A stretch of DNA of 58,147 nt, taken from positions 1 to 58,147 of the forward strand of contig PLYT01000058.1 of the NCBI GenBank assembly GCA_003153475.1, in the 5' to 3' direction. This DNA is from Betaproteobacteria bacterium (GTDB lineage: Bacteria; Pseudomonadota; Gammaproteobacteria; Burkholderiales; Casimicrobiaceae). This document shows positions 18,731 to 32,417 of the stretch, piece after piece. The notes below the pieces were generated by a model. The model did no database searches. It was not told where the DNA came from and saw only the letters and a program-made list of their open reading frames with translations. Every line of letters starts with the position of its first letter. Positions within the stretch are counted from its first letter, which is position 1. The position numbers and the translations under genes are program-made.

Positions 18731-20610
18731 CGGACGACGAGACGGCGCCGATCGATCTCGGTACGCACGCCGTCGACGTTGATGACGAACGTCCGCACGG
18801 CGGCGTTGCCCGCGACGAGCGCCTGTGCCGGCAGATTCACCGTGAATCCCGGCAACGCCACATCGGGATAGCTCGGAAAATACAATGCCAACGGCTCGCC
18901 GCGCGCACCGGCGTACGGTTGCCCATAATCGGCCCGATACACCTGGCCGCCATCGGTGACCAGTTCGACGCGGGCAACACCGCGCGGGTCCAGCGCCCAG
19001 CCGGCGAATTCGACCGCACCGGCCGGCACGCCGTTTTGCCTCGGTCGATCGACGACACCGGTCGCAAGCGGCGTCGCGGCGATCGTCCCGCGTAACGTTA
19101 GATAGACTATCGTCGCGATCGCGAGCGCCGCGGCCAGGACGCCGATTGTCGTACGCGCCGCTGATGCCGTCCCGGTATCAGCGCGGTCCGTCGGCAGCGC
19201 CAACACGAGCAAGGCGCCGGCGACGATCAGCACCGTCGCGGTGAGGCAGAGTGCCGCCAGTTGCGCGTGTCGCGGAATCTCGACGTAGCCGTCGCCCAGG
19301 ATGGACGTCAGGATCGCGTACCACGCCGTCGCCGTCAGCACGCAAACGATCAGCGCCAAAGGCGAGCCTCGCCCGCGGATTGCCGCCAGCAGCGTCGCTC
19401 CTGCGCTCGCGATCAGCAAAGCAAGCGATCCGGCCAGGACGAGCGCGAAAGCCCGTTGCGGCAGTGCGGTGACGACGGGAGCCAGGCTCATCGCCGCTGG
19501 ACCGGCGACAGCGCGCACGGCGTCGCTGCCGGCGAAATCGCGACCTTCGACGCTGCCCAGGTAACCGAGTCGCCAGTCCTGCAGCTGCGGCAGGCCGCGC
19601 AGCACCGCCCGCGCGATCGTCAGCGGCTCGGCGAACACCAGGGCCGCCAGCGAGCGCCGCGGCATCGCGAGCGCCTCCGGACAGCTCGTCGACAGCGCCT
19701 CGCCCATGGTTTCGTACCAGCTCGCACCCGACGATTGCAGACAACGCTCCGGCAATCCGAGCCGGGTTGCGGTCCGCAGCGGGTCGCGCGAGGCCGGAAG
19801 AATCGCGCCCAGCACCACGTCGGCGTTGTTCGCCGCGGTGATCGTCGCCGGACGTTCGATCATCCCCTGCATGAGCGCAAGCGCAAGCACCCACATCGCC
19901 AGTCCGAGTGCTGCGCGCCGCGCGGACCGCCACAGCGAAATCAGCACTGGCAGCGCGAGCACCGCCGGCAACAACAAATGCTGCTGACGCGACAAGCCCA
20001 GCACCGCCAGGCCGCAGGCGAAACCGGCGAGCACCCAGCGCGACCGCGGCGCCGAGATCGGATCTCGCATCACCAGCACCGGCAGCAGCCCGATCGAGGC
20101 ATAGGCGCCGAGCAACGCGCCGAACTCGGTATAGAGCGTATTGAGCCAGAGTGTGGTCATCGGCTCGGCGAGTACGATCGCGAATACCGCAGCATTCGCG
20201 AGCGCCCACGCCGGCCGTCGCTTGAGCGCCGCGTCGAGCCCGAACGCCACCAGGATCAGCGCCGCGCCCTTGACCGCACCGACAATGCGCAGGTCGACCG
20301 GGCCGTCGCGCGGGGCGATCGCCAGCGCTGCCGCGACAAAAGCGAGCTCGCTGCTGCGATAGCATTCCGCCGGTCTTGGCTCACCGCGAACGTAATGGGC
20401 GATCGGCGCCTGCGGATGCGCTTCGTAGCGCGCCGGCTCCGGCAGATCGGGCCAGAGCCCGAAACACGCCGACGTGCGTCCCATATCGAACTGGTTGGCG
20501 TAGCCCAGCATCGGCGATGAGCCGACGACTACCGCGATGCGCCAGGCGCCCAGCGCGAGCAGCAGGAGCGCCGCAAGCCGCGCCACGGCGCGCGAGCGCT
20601 CAGGCATCAT
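18727..20610 (-). CDS. Large multi-pass membrane protein with C-terminal beta-sandwich-like domain
   Basis: 627 aa, not recognised. A first helix (LAALLLLALGAWRIAVVV) is followed by an extracytoplasmic segment with FGLWPDLPEPARYEAHPQ, then about ten more hydrophobic helices to about residue 515. The final 110 residues form a predicted periplasmic beta-rich domain (VEFAGWALDPRGVARVELVTDGG). The layout recalls membrane glycosyltransferases or sugar-lipid processing proteins, but no DXD or other signature is evident. Its start lies 94 bp from the divergent prenyltransferase, suggesting a shared surface-glycan pathway. Two adjacent ATGs (20610/20607). Confidence 0.75.
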   Translation of the reverse strand: MMPERSRAVARLAALLLLALGAWRIAVVVGSSPMLGYANQFDMGRTSACFGLWPDLPEPARYEAHPQAPIAHYVRGEPRPAECYRSSELAFVAAALAIAPRDGPVDLRIVGAVKGAALILVAFGLDAALKRRPAWALANAAVFAIVLAEPMTTLWLNTLYTEFGALLGAYASIGLLPVLVMRDPISAPRSRWVLAGFACGLAVLGLSRQQHLLLPAVLALPVLISLWRSARRAALGLAMWVLALALMQGMIERPATITAANNADVVLGAILPASRDPLRTATRLGLPERCLQSSGASWYETMGEALSTSCPEALAMPRRSLAALVFAEPLTIARAVLRGLPQLQDWRLGYLGSVEGRDFAGSDAVRAVAGPAAMSLAPVVTALPQRAFALVLAGSLALLIASAGATLLAAIRGRGSPLALIVCVLTATAWYAILTSILGDGYVEIPRHAQLAALCLTATVLIVAGALLVLALPTDRADTGTASAARTTIGVLAAALAIATIVYLTLRGTIAATPLATGVVDRPRQNGVPAGAVEFAGWALDPRGVARVELVTDGGQVYRADYGQPYAGARGEPLALYFPSYPDVALPGFTVNLPAQALVAGNAAVRTFVINVDGVRTEIDRRRLVVR

Positions 20611-20703
20611 ATGGCGGCGTCGAAAGGAGCGAGTGCTGCGCAGCGCGCATTCGTGCTGGCGAAGTCGAGCCTTCAGGAAGCGGTCGGCGCAAGGGGAACG
20701 ATT

Positions 20704-21558
20704 ATGCATTATTGGCAACTTCTGCGGCCGCAGCAATGGATCAAGAATGCCTTCGTTTGGGCCGGTTTCCTGTTCGCGCGCGCCTGGCAAGACGCGGCGC
20801 TCGCGCAACAGGTGGCGCTCGCCTTTATCGCGTTCTGTCTCCTGGCGAGCGCGGTCTACATCGGCAACGACTGGATCGATCGCGATGCCGATCGTGCGCA
20901 TCCGACCAAGCGCCGGCGACCGCTCGCCGGCGGGCAGATCGGCGGCGCGGCGGCGGGATCGCTCGCCATCGTCCTGGCACTCGCCGCACTGGCGTTGGGT
21001 GCGTGGGTCGGTGCCAGCCTTTTCGCCGTGCTCGTCGCCTATCTCGCCTTGAATGCGGCGTACTCGCTGCTGCTGAAGCGCATCGTCATCGTCGACGTCT
21101 TCGCGCTCTCGCTCGGGTTCCTGCTGCGCATCCTGGCCGGCACCGTCGGCGTCGGCATTGCACCATCGCCGTGGCTTCTGATGTGCGGGCTGATGCTCAC
21201 TCTGCTGCTCGGCTTCGGCAAGCGCCGCGCGGAGAGCGCTGCCGTCGGCGCGCCAGCCGGGCGCGCCGTGCTGGCCGAGTATTCGCCGGCGTTGCTCGAC
21301 CGGCTGATCGTCGTCTGCGTCAGCGGCACCTTGATCGCGTACAGCCTCTACACGATCAGCCCGCAGACGATCACGCTGCACGGCAGCGCCGACCTGGTCT
21401 ATACGGTACCCATCGTCACTTACGCGCTGTTTCGCTATTTATATCTTCTCGGCAGTGGGCACGCCGCCGAAGACCCGAGTGGATTGTTCATCGGCGATCG
21501 CCATCTGCAGCTGAGCGCGCTGGCGTGGCTGGTCGCGGTGATCTGGATCCTGCGCTAG
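20704..21558 (+). CDS. UbiA-family prenyltransferase, decaprenyl-phosphate phosphoribosyltransferase-like
   Basis: 284 aa integral membrane enzyme with about eight helices. LRPQQWIKNAFVWAG at the N-terminus and the Mg/prenyl-PP-binding motif NDWIDRDADRAHPTKRRRPLA are those of the DPPR synthase branch. That branch joins PRPP to polyprenyl phosphate for arabinose-type sugar donors, rather than making quinones. The second Asp-rich region is less clear. The ATG at 20704 has an AGGGGA box; an in-frame ATG at 20611 would add an uncharacteristic N-terminus. Faces dadA, with 22 bp between stops. Confidence 0.8.
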   Translation: MHYWQLLRPQQWIKNAFVWAGFLFARAWQDAALAQQVALAFIAFCLLASAVYIGNDWIDRDADRAHPTKRRRPLAGGQIGGAAAGSLAIVLALAALALGAWVGASLFAVLVAYLALNAAYSLLLKRIVIVDVFALSLGFLLRILAGTVGVGIAPSPWLLMCGLMLTLLLGFGKRRAESAAVGAPAGRAVLAEYSPALLDRLIVVCVSGTLIAYSLYTISPQTITLHGSADLVYTVPIVTYALFRYLYLLGSGHAAEDPSGLFIGDRHLQLSALAWLVAVIWILR

Positions 21559-21580
21559 GACACGCGCGCCTAAAGCGCAG

Positions 21581-22849
21581 TCAGTAGCCGGCGAAGGCGA
21601 AATCGACATCGGGCTTGCGGCCCGAGACCAGGTCGGCGAGCGCCTTGCCCGAACCCGCGGCCATCGTCCAGCCGAGCGTGCCATGGCCGGTATTCAAGTA
21701 GAGGTTCGGATAGCGCGTCCTGCCGATCAAAGGCACGTTCGACGGCGTCGCAGGCCTCAAGCCCGTCCAGTATTCGGCTCGCGCCGGATCGATCGCGCCG
21801 CCGAACCATTCGCCGGCGCGACGCGTCAGCGCTTCGCAGCGCACGGTATTGAGGTCGAGGTTGTAGCCGGAGAGCTCGGCGGTCCCGGCGATGCGCAAGC
21901 GATTGCCGAGGCGCGTGAACACGATTTTCCTGGCATCGTCGGTGATGCTGACCGAGGGCGCTGCGCCGGGATCGACGATCGGTAGCGTGGCCGAGTAACC
22001 CTTGGCCGGATAAATGGGCACGTGGATGCCCAGTGGCGACAGAAGCTGCGGCGTGTAGCTCGAAAGGCAGACAACGTAAGCGTCGGCGGTGAGCAGCTCC
22101 CGGCGCGGCTCGCCGTCGGCAGTCGCAACATGCGTGACCACGCCGGCGATGGCGCCGCCGGCGGCATCGAGCGCATCGATCGTCATACCGAAGCGAAAGA
22201 CGACGCCGCGAGCGAACGAGCGCGCGGCCAGTCCCTGCGTGAACTTGCGGGCATCACCGCTCTCGTCGCTCGCCGTGTAGGTCGCGCCGACGATCCAGTC
22301 GCGCCTCGGCCCCAGCGAGGGCTCGATCGCGATGCATTCGTCCGCCGTCTTGAGCTCGCGCGCGACGCCGTAACTACGCACCAGCTCCGCCGCCTCTGCG
22401 GCCTCGTCGTAATCGGCGCGGTCGGTGTAGATCTGCAGGATGCCGCGCTGCAGGTCGTCGTAGGCGAGCAACGTCGCTGCGCGCAGCTCGCGCAGCATCT
22501 CCACCGAATATTTGCTGAGCGCGAGGATCTGCAGCATGTTGCGGCGCGTGCGCGAGGGCAGGCATTCGAGCAGGAATTGCGCTCCCCAACGCCATTGCTG
22601 CCAGTCCAGCCGAGGCCGAAACAGCAGAGGCGCGTCCGGCTGGCCGAGCCACTTGAGGATCTTCCGTGGCGCCGCCGGGTTGGCCCACGGCTCCACGTGC
22701 GACACCGAGACTTGCCCGCCGTTGGCGAACGACGTTTCCAGACCGGCGGCGCGCTGCCGGTCGATCACCGTGACGTCGTGTCCCTGCTCGCGCAAATACC
22801 AGGCGGACGTCGTGCCGATGACGCCGGCGCCGAGGACGAGGACCTTCAA
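21581..22849 (-). CDS. dadA: D-amino acid dehydrogenase-like FAD oxidoreductase in the gcv operon
   Basis: 422 aa DAO-family flavoprotein. Rossmann GxGxxG at the extreme N-terminus (KVLVLGAGVIGTTSAWYL), then ERQRAAGLETSFANGGQVSVSHVEPWANP, and C-terminal GLRPATPSNVPLIGRTRYPNLYLNTGHGTLGWTMA. These match DadA, which deaminates D-amino acids and passes electrons to quinone. The start is a TTG just 10 bp after the gcvP stop; the open frame upstream is antisense-like and overlaps gcvP. Operonic position behind the glycine riboswitch suggests expression with glycine excess. Glycine or sarcosine as substrate is possible but unproven. Confidence 0.87.
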   Translation of the reverse strand: MKVLVLGAGVIGTTSAWYLREQGHDVTVIDRQRAAGLETSFANGGQVSVSHVEPWANPAAPRKILKWLGQPDAPLLFRPRLDWQQWRWGAQFLLECLPSRTRRNMLQILALSKYSVEMLRELRAATLLAYDDLQRGILQIYTDRADYDEAAEAAELVRSYGVARELKTADECIAIEPSLGPRRDWIVGATYTASDESGDARKFTQGLAARSFARGVVFRFGMTIDALDAAGGAIAGVVTHVATADGEPRRELLTADAYVVCLSSYTPQLLSPLGIHVPIYPAKGYSATLPIVDPGAAPSVSITDDARKIVFTRLGNRLRIAGTAELSGYNLDLNTVRCEALTRRAGEWFGGAIDPARAEYWTGLRPATPSNVPLIGRTRYPNLYLNTGHGTLGWTMAAGSGKALADLVSGRKPDVDFAFAGY

Positions 22850-22859
22850 GCCGCAGCCA

Positions 22860-25778
<2,919 letters not shown>

Positions 25779-25810
25779 GAGGTCGTCCTCCGGCGCCAAA
25801 GGCCGTCGAT

Positions 25811-26194
25811 TCAGGATTCGCCGACGGCCGCAATGTAGCCGGCCGCGTCCAGGAGTTTGGCCGCATCTGCGGCAGCCGCGGGCTTCAGCCGGTAGAGCCA
25901 GTTGCCGTAGGCATCGGCGTTGACCTTTTCCGGCGCGGCGACGACGGCGTCGTTGACGGCGAGCACGACCCCCGCGACCGGCGCGTAAACGTCGGAGGCC
26001 GCCTTGACCGACTCGACGACGGCGCAAGCTTCGCCTGCCTTGAGCGCTCGGCCGACCGCGGGCAACTCGATGAACACGAGATCACCGAGCGCTTGCTGAG
26101 CGTGATCGGTGATGCCCGTGCTTATCGTACCGTCGGATTCGCTGCGGACCCATTCGTGGCTTGCGGTGTACTTGAGCTCGGCGGGTACGTTCAT
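25811..26194 (-). CDS. gcvH: Glycine cleavage system H protein
   Basis: Lipoyl carrier shuttling the aminomethyl group between P, T and L proteins; 127 aa. Lipoyl-lysine Lys64 lies in [13 protein letters not shown], with ASHEWV near the N-terminus and [12 protein letters not shown] near the C-terminus. I start at ATG 26194 ([10 protein letters not shown]); MESYPMNVP five codons earlier is an alternative. Lipoylation depends on LipA/LipB at 12-13 kb. Confidence 0.96.
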   Translation of the reverse strand: MNVPAELKYTASHEWVRSESDGTISTGITDHAQQALGDLVFIELPAVGRALKAGEACAVVESVKAASDVYAPVAGVVLAVNDAVVAAPEKVNADAYGNWLYRLKPAAAADAAKLLDAAGYIAAVGES

Positions 26195-26252
26195 CGGATA
26201 AGACTCCATGCCAGGTTGGTGAATCGGTGCGCGGCCTGCGACATCGAACTCC

Positions 26253-27359
26253 TCAGTCAATCAGGCTCTTGCCGTGACGCACGAACGGCGGCTTGACGAC
26301 GCGGGCGGCCAGCGGCTTGCCGCGGACCTCGACCTGTACGATGTCGCCCGGCGCGCTGCCGCCGGGAAGGCGCGCGAGCGCGATCGACCGACTGAGCGTC
26401 GGCGAATAGCTGCCGCTGGTGACTTCGCCGTCGCCGTGGGAAGTCCTTACCAGCTGATGGCTGCGCAGTATGCCGCCCTGGTCCTGCAGGACCAGCGCTG
26501 CGAGTTGCCGCACTGGATGCGCCGCGGTCAGCGCCGTCTTGCCGACGAAATCCCGCGGGCTTGTCATATCGACGGTCCAGGCAAGACCGGACTCGAGCGG
26601 ATTGACGGCCTCGTCCATGTCCTGTCCGTAGAGATTCATTCCCGCTTCCAGGCGCAAGGTATCGCGCGCGCCGAGTCCGCATGCCTTCACCCCCGCGGCG
26701 ACCAAGGCCTGCCAGAACTCGACTGCGCCGACGGCCGGCAGCATGATTTCGAAGCCGTCCTCACCGGTGTAGCCGGTGCGCGCGATCAAATGGTCGCCGA
26801 TCAGCACGGCGTTGAACGGTTTCAGAGACTCGGTCGCCGCGCGGGCCTCCGGCAACACCGCCCAGACGAGCTCGCGCGCCCGCGGACCTTGCACCGCGAT
26901 CATCGCCAGATCGCGCCTCGGGATCAGCTTGAGTCCTGGTGCGCGCTCGGCAACGAGTGCGCCGAGCCAAGCCAGGTCCTTGTCCGCCGTGCCGGCATTG
27001 ACGACAAGCCGGAACCAGTCCTCGCGCAGGAAGTAGACGATCAGGTCGTCGAGCACGCCGCCGTCGGGGCGCAGCAGACAGGAATAGAGAGCCTTGCCCG
27101 GCACGGTCAGCTTGTCGACGTTGTTGGCGAGCGCGAAGCGCAGAAAGTCGCGCACGCCGCTTTCGCCTCCGGCGATCTCGCGTGGCTCGATGTCGATCGC
27201 AAGCATGTGCGAGACGTCAAACATGCCCGCGGCGCGACGCACCGCGTGGTGCTCTTCGATTTGCGAGCCGTAATGGACCGGCATGTCCCAGCCGCCGAAA
27301 TCGACCATCCTGGCGCCCGCGGCGCGATGGATAGCATGGAGTGGGGTTTGCTTGAGCAA
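26253..27359 (-). CDS. gcvT: Aminomethyltransferase, glycine cleavage T protein
   Basis: Transfers the methylene unit to tetrahydrofolate and releases ammonia; 368 aa. Motifs: [51 protein letters not shown] and [21 protein letters not shown]. The start is a TTG with a GGAGG box at -9. No in-frame ATG exists before Met17, which lies beyond the conserved N-terminus, and the frame upstream runs into the riboswitch. First gene of gcvT-gcvH-gcvP-dadA. Confidence 0.96.
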   Translation of the reverse strand: MLKQTPLHAIHRAAGARMVDFGGWDMPVHYGSQIEEHHAVRRAAGMFDVSHMLAIDIEPREIAGGESGVRDFLRFALANNVDKLTVPGKALYSCLLRPDGGVLDDLIVYFLREDWFRLVVNAGTADKDLAWLGALVAERAPGLKLIPRRDLAMIAVQGPRARELVWAVLPEARAATESLKPFNAVLIGDHLIARTGYTGEDGFEIMLPAVGAVEFWQALVAAGVKACGLGARDTLRLEAGMNLYGQDMDEAVNPLESGLAWTVDMTSPRDFVGKTALTAAHPVRQLAALVLQDQGGILRSHQLVRTSHGDGEVTSGSYSPTLSRSIALARLPGGSAPGDIVQVEVRGKPLAARVVKPPFVRHGKSLID

Positions 27360-27376
27360 CGCGCCTCCCAGGCAGC

Positions 27377-27409
27377 AAAAGGGCGACGCCGTGATTTTCG
27401 GCTTCGCCC
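27377..27409 (-). terminator. Terminator-type expression platform of the glycine riboswitch
   Basis: On the minus strand GGGCGAAGCCG pairs with CGGCGTCGCCC around an AAAATCA loop and is followed by TTTT, right after the second aptamer and 17 bp before the gcvT TTG. The structure fits an intrinsic terminator that glycine binding would prevent, turning on gcvTHP-dadA. The pairing is visible by eye; switching is inferred from known glycine riboswitches. Confidence 0.65.
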
Positions 27410-27410
27410 C

Positions 27411-27604
27411 GTCTGTCCTTTTACCTGAGAGATTGCGGCTTTCGCTTGCGGGCGATGCCGGTGCCCCTTCGGTGGACCGCGCCATCGACTGCGCGGCCGC
27501 TCTCCAGAATGACTTACGGCTCGCGCAGTCCTTTTGCCTGAGCGTTCGCGGGAGTTACGCCTTCGGCGGCAGCCAGTCCTTGCTTGCGGCTGCCCTCTCC
27601 TGCA
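27411..27604 (-). ncRNA. Tandem glycine riboswitch (two aptamers)
   Basis: Two consecutive copies of the glycine aptamer core lie in the gcvT leader. Aptamer 1 (about 27520-27604) shows GGAGAGGGCAGCC, GCCGAAGGCG and CGCTCAGGCAAAAGGACTG. Aptamer 2 (about 27411-27513) shows GGAGAGCGGCC, CACCGAAGGGGC and CTCTCAGGTAAAAGGACAG. These are the conserved junction elements of the class. The tandem form and the position before gcvT are typical. Confidence 0.95.
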
Positions 27605-27616
27605 CGAGCGAGGCCA

Positions 27617-27645
27617 AGCTTACCGGCCGCATGTCCGGCTGTCAA
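27617..27645 (-). promoter_or_regulatory. Sigma70 promoter of the gcv operon
   Basis: Minus strand: perfect -35 TTGACA (27640-27645), exactly 17-bp spacer, -10 TAAGCT (27617-27622). Transcription would begin a few bases before the first riboswitch aptamer. A 7-bp inverted repeat just after the upstream cytochrome stop (27649-27655 with 27673-27679, then CTTT) may terminate that gene. Confidence 0.65.
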
Positions 27646-27679
27646 AGGACGCCGGGGCTGGCGGTTGCGTTGCCGGCGT

Positions 27680-28018
27680 CTACTTCTTAAGGGTCAGAAT
27701 CCAGCCCACCAGCGTCTTGATATCGGCGTCGCTGACTTGCGTGTTCGGCGGCATCGGAATCGTACCCCAGACGCCGCTACCGCCCTTTTTCACTTTGTCG
27801 GTCAGCTTGGCCAATGCGTCCTTGTCGCCTTTGTACTTGGCGGCGACTTCCTGATAGGAGGGGCCGACCACCCTCTTGTCGATCGTATGGCATGCGGCGC
27901 ACCCGTCCTTTTGCATCAGCGCCTGACCCGCGGCGTTGTCCAGCGCTTGCGCGCTGCCGGTGGCAAACAATGCGGCGGCAAACGAAGTGGTGGCGAGCGT
28001 GATGGCCTGACGTTTCAT
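27680..28018 (-). CDS. Small class I cytochrome c (c551/c552 type)
   Basis: Periplasmic monoheme electron carrier, 112 aa. Signal peptide ends near AQA/L (residue 26). Heme site C40-A-A-C43-H44 and axial Met89 in the TIPMPPN loop are both present. PSYQEVAAKYKGDKDALAKLTDKVKKGGSGVWG is characteristic of c551/c552 proteins that feed terminal oxidases or denitrification enzymes. Stands alone between the gcv promoter and the DUF255 gene. Confidence 0.93.
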   Translation of the reverse strand: MKRQAITLATTSFAAALFATGSAQALDNAAGQALMQKDGCAACHTIDKRVVGPSYQEVAAKYKGDKDALAKLTDKVKKGGSGVWGTIPMPPNTQVSDADIKTLVGWILTLKK

Positions 28019-28085
28019 CTTATCTCCGTGGGTGAGGGCGAACCGGGCGCATCGTACCGGAACGCGATCCGCGCGGCCAATGTCC

Positions 28086-30128
<2,043 letters not shown>

Positions 30129-30161
30129 GTCGACGCGAAGGCCCTCGGGCCCGGAGCGGGC

Positions 30162-31784
30162 TTAGGGCGAAATTTCGTCGAACGCGATGCGTTCGAAATC
30201 GGCACCGCGCTGCAGCAGGCGAGTCAGACGGAACCGTCGCTCGGGACCGGAGGCAAGCGTGCGAAAAACGCGACCGGCATTGAACGTGCGCGGCGGCATC
30301 AGCATCGCGGGCTTATCATCGGGCGTCGCACCGAGGATGACCGTCGGTATCGGCGCCTCTTCGACCAGCATCGTCGTCAGTGCGCGGACTGCCAACGCCG
30401 TCGGCGCGCCGGGCCATAGCTTGACCCCCAGCGTCAGCTCGCCGCCGCCGTCGACCGCCACGCGTGTCACGTAGCCACAGCGCAGTCGCTCTTCGTCGCG
30501 AATGATGACCAGCTGGTCGAGGTGCCAGCGGTACTGACCGCCGGCGGGGCGGTGCAGCGTCGCCCCCGACCATTCGTAGTTTCCCTGCCACCGCTCCCAC
30601 GCCCACGAGCGCTCGGCCTCATCCTTGTTGCGATCGTAATCGGTGAGCGCGCCCAGCGTGGCCAGGTGCTGCGTACCCTGATACGACAGATGGCCGACCA
30701 GATCCTTGCTGTTGAAGGTTCGGCCCGAGACGCGAAAATACGCGGCTCCGAGGCCGCCGGCGCAAAGCTCGAGGCCCGTTTGCGATTCAGCCCCCGCGCC
30801 ACGCTTGAGCGGCAGCGCGTACCAGTGCGCATCCAGATGCGCCAACAGTGCGGAGCTGGCGTCGACGGCGACATCGTGCCCCAGTTGCAGCTCGGCGGGA
30901 TTGGCGCCGATCGACAACCGCTTCAGGCGCCCGCGCACGCTGGCTGCGAGCTTCGCCGGATAGCAAAAACGAGTCGACTGGCTGCCGTGGCGAGGGGCCG
31001 CGGCGTTGAGCGTGGCGCCGGCGGGACCGTCCAGGTCGACGGTGATCACCGGCCCTTCGGTTTCGCGCTGCTCCGCGTATGGAAAGATCTTGCGCGCCCA
31101 CATCGCCAGCCATCGATCGGTCAACTCGATCTGGCGCACGGTCATGCTGAACGGGTCGGCCAGATCGAGCAGCAGCGCATGCGCATAAGTCGAGTAGCAG
31201 GACAGCCCGATCGCGCTGGGCATCAGATCGTCCGACACTGCCGAGACCGCGCACTCGAGGATCTCGGCCAGTCGGAAATAGGCATGCAGCTCCTGCCAGA
31301 TGGCCGGCCCGGGTGTGCGGCGGGCAAGACCGTGCACGAGGAGCAATTGCTTGCCGACCCAGAGCCCGCGCTGCAGGACCTTGGCCTTGACGCCTTGCAG
31401 CTCCGCGTCGCCTTCGAGCAGCGGCTTAAGACATGCCGAATACTGGCTCCACAAAGCCTGCCACAGCGCGAGCGCCTGGTCGGCGGCTTCCTTTTCGCGC
31501 GCTGCCGAAGGCTGCGGCTTGCCGGCATAGCGCCGCGCCAGCTCGGTATGCAGAAAGTGCACCGGCTCGCGCATCAGCTCGGCGATGCGACCGCGCTCGC
31601 GTGGGGCGAACTCGGCTTCGCCGACCCGGCGCAGCTGATCGAGTATCTCTTCGTAATACTGCGCGATGTTGGTCAGTGGAAGGCCGCGCAGCCACGTCGC
31701 GCAGCCGTCGGCGTCGGCGAAAGCGAGCTGGCCGAGCGGATTCGGGCTCTGTATCTGCCCAGGCGTGATTGGGTTGGTCACCAT
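30162..31784 (-). CDS. Conserved betaproteobacterial protein, possible c-di-GMP-related family
   Basis: 540 aa, no signal peptide or membrane helices. The N-terminal two thirds is helical (NIAQYYEEILDQLRRVGEAEF, REPVHFLHTELARRYAGKPQP, ELHAYFRLAEILECAV). The last 200 residues look beta-rich. The N-terminal pattern recalls a family sometimes annotated as cyclic-di-GMP-binding in betaproteobacteria, but no RxxxR/DxSxxG PilZ motif is evident, so I leave function open. Transcribed toward the DUF255 gene. Confidence 0.7.
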   Translation of the reverse strand: MVTNPITPGQIQSPNPLGQLAFADADGCATWLRGLPLTNIAQYYEEILDQLRRVGEAEFAPRERGRIAELMREPVHFLHTELARRYAGKPQPSAAREKEAADQALALWQALWSQYSACLKPLLEGDAELQGVKAKVLQRGLWVGKQLLLVHGLARRTPGPAIWQELHAYFRLAEILECAVSAVSDDLMPSAIGLSCYSTYAHALLLDLADPFSMTVRQIELTDRWLAMWARKIFPYAEQRETEGPVITVDLDGPAGATLNAAAPRHGSQSTRFCYPAKLAASVRGRLKRLSIGANPAELQLGHDVAVDASSALLAHLDAHWYALPLKRGAGAESQTGLELCAGGLGAAYFRVSGRTFNSKDLVGHLSYQGTQHLATLGALTDYDRNKDEAERSWAWERWQGNYEWSGATLHRPAGGQYRWHLDQLVIIRDEERLRCGYVTRVAVDGGGELTLGVKLWPGAPTALAVRALTTMLVEEAPIPTVILGATPDDKPAMLMPPRTFNAGRVFRTLASGPERRFRLTRLLQRGADFERIAFDEISP

Positions 31785-32002
31785 GACAGCGCCATATTCG
31801 GGTGTTTATAGCACAACTGCGCCGTCGGACGGATGGCCGGCCGCCGCACGGCGCCGGACGGGTAGCGCCAGCGTGAATAGTCGCGCTTTCGGGTGCGCAA
31901 TCCGCCGGAGCGCGCGAGTGCTGAGGCGTCCAGACTGTGTACAACAGATCAAAGGCCGACAAGCGAGATCCCCTCAGGCCCACTTGCTACGAAGGACCAA
32001 CG

Positions 32003-32374
32003 ATGCACGCTGCTTTCGCACTTACCCAGCCCCGGCGGCCCCGGATCGCGCGCGAATCACTGTTGCGACGTCTTGCGGCGCTTCGCGCCGCTGGCCGGCG
32101 AGCGCCTGGGAGCGCGCGCCGCGACGCATCCTCGCTTCGTCACCGCTTGCCTCCAACCCGCGCTGCGCGATCCTCGCGCAGTCGCGGGGTCTTTTTCGCG
32201 CCGGGCAAGCGCATGCTCTCCGCGGTCGTGGTTGCCGTGGCGCTGTTCGCGCTGGCGGCGTTGCTCGGCACGACGAGAGTCGTCGACAGCGCCAGCTTCA
32301 CCGCCAACGCCGGGCCGCGCCTGGTCGCCTCGGCCTCGCTCGCGCCGGCAGCGATCGCGTCGGTTTCGCACTGA
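32003..32374 (+). CDS. Hypothetical single-pass membrane or exported protein
   Basis: 123 aa, unrecognised. A GAAGGA box 6 bp before the ATG supports it. The first 70 residues are very Arg/Ala/Ser-rich (RIARESLLRRLAALRAAGRRAPG), followed by one hydrophobic helix near residues 71-90 (MLSAVVVAVALFALAALLGT) and a short Ser/Ala tail. Composition could also reflect GC-rich non-coding sequence. It fills part of the 633-bp gap between the genes at 31784 and 32418; the upstream part (31785-32002) shows nothing clear. Confidence 0.4.
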   Translation: MHAAFALTQPRRPRIARESLLRRLAALRAAGRRAPGSARRDASSLRHRLPPTRAARSSRSRGVFFAPGKRMLSAVVVAVALFALAALLGTTRVVDSASFTANAGPRLVASASLAPAAIASVSH

Positions 32375-32417
32375 CGAGCAGTCGCGGCCGCGTAACGCCG
32401 GCCGCACCGACGAGCAC

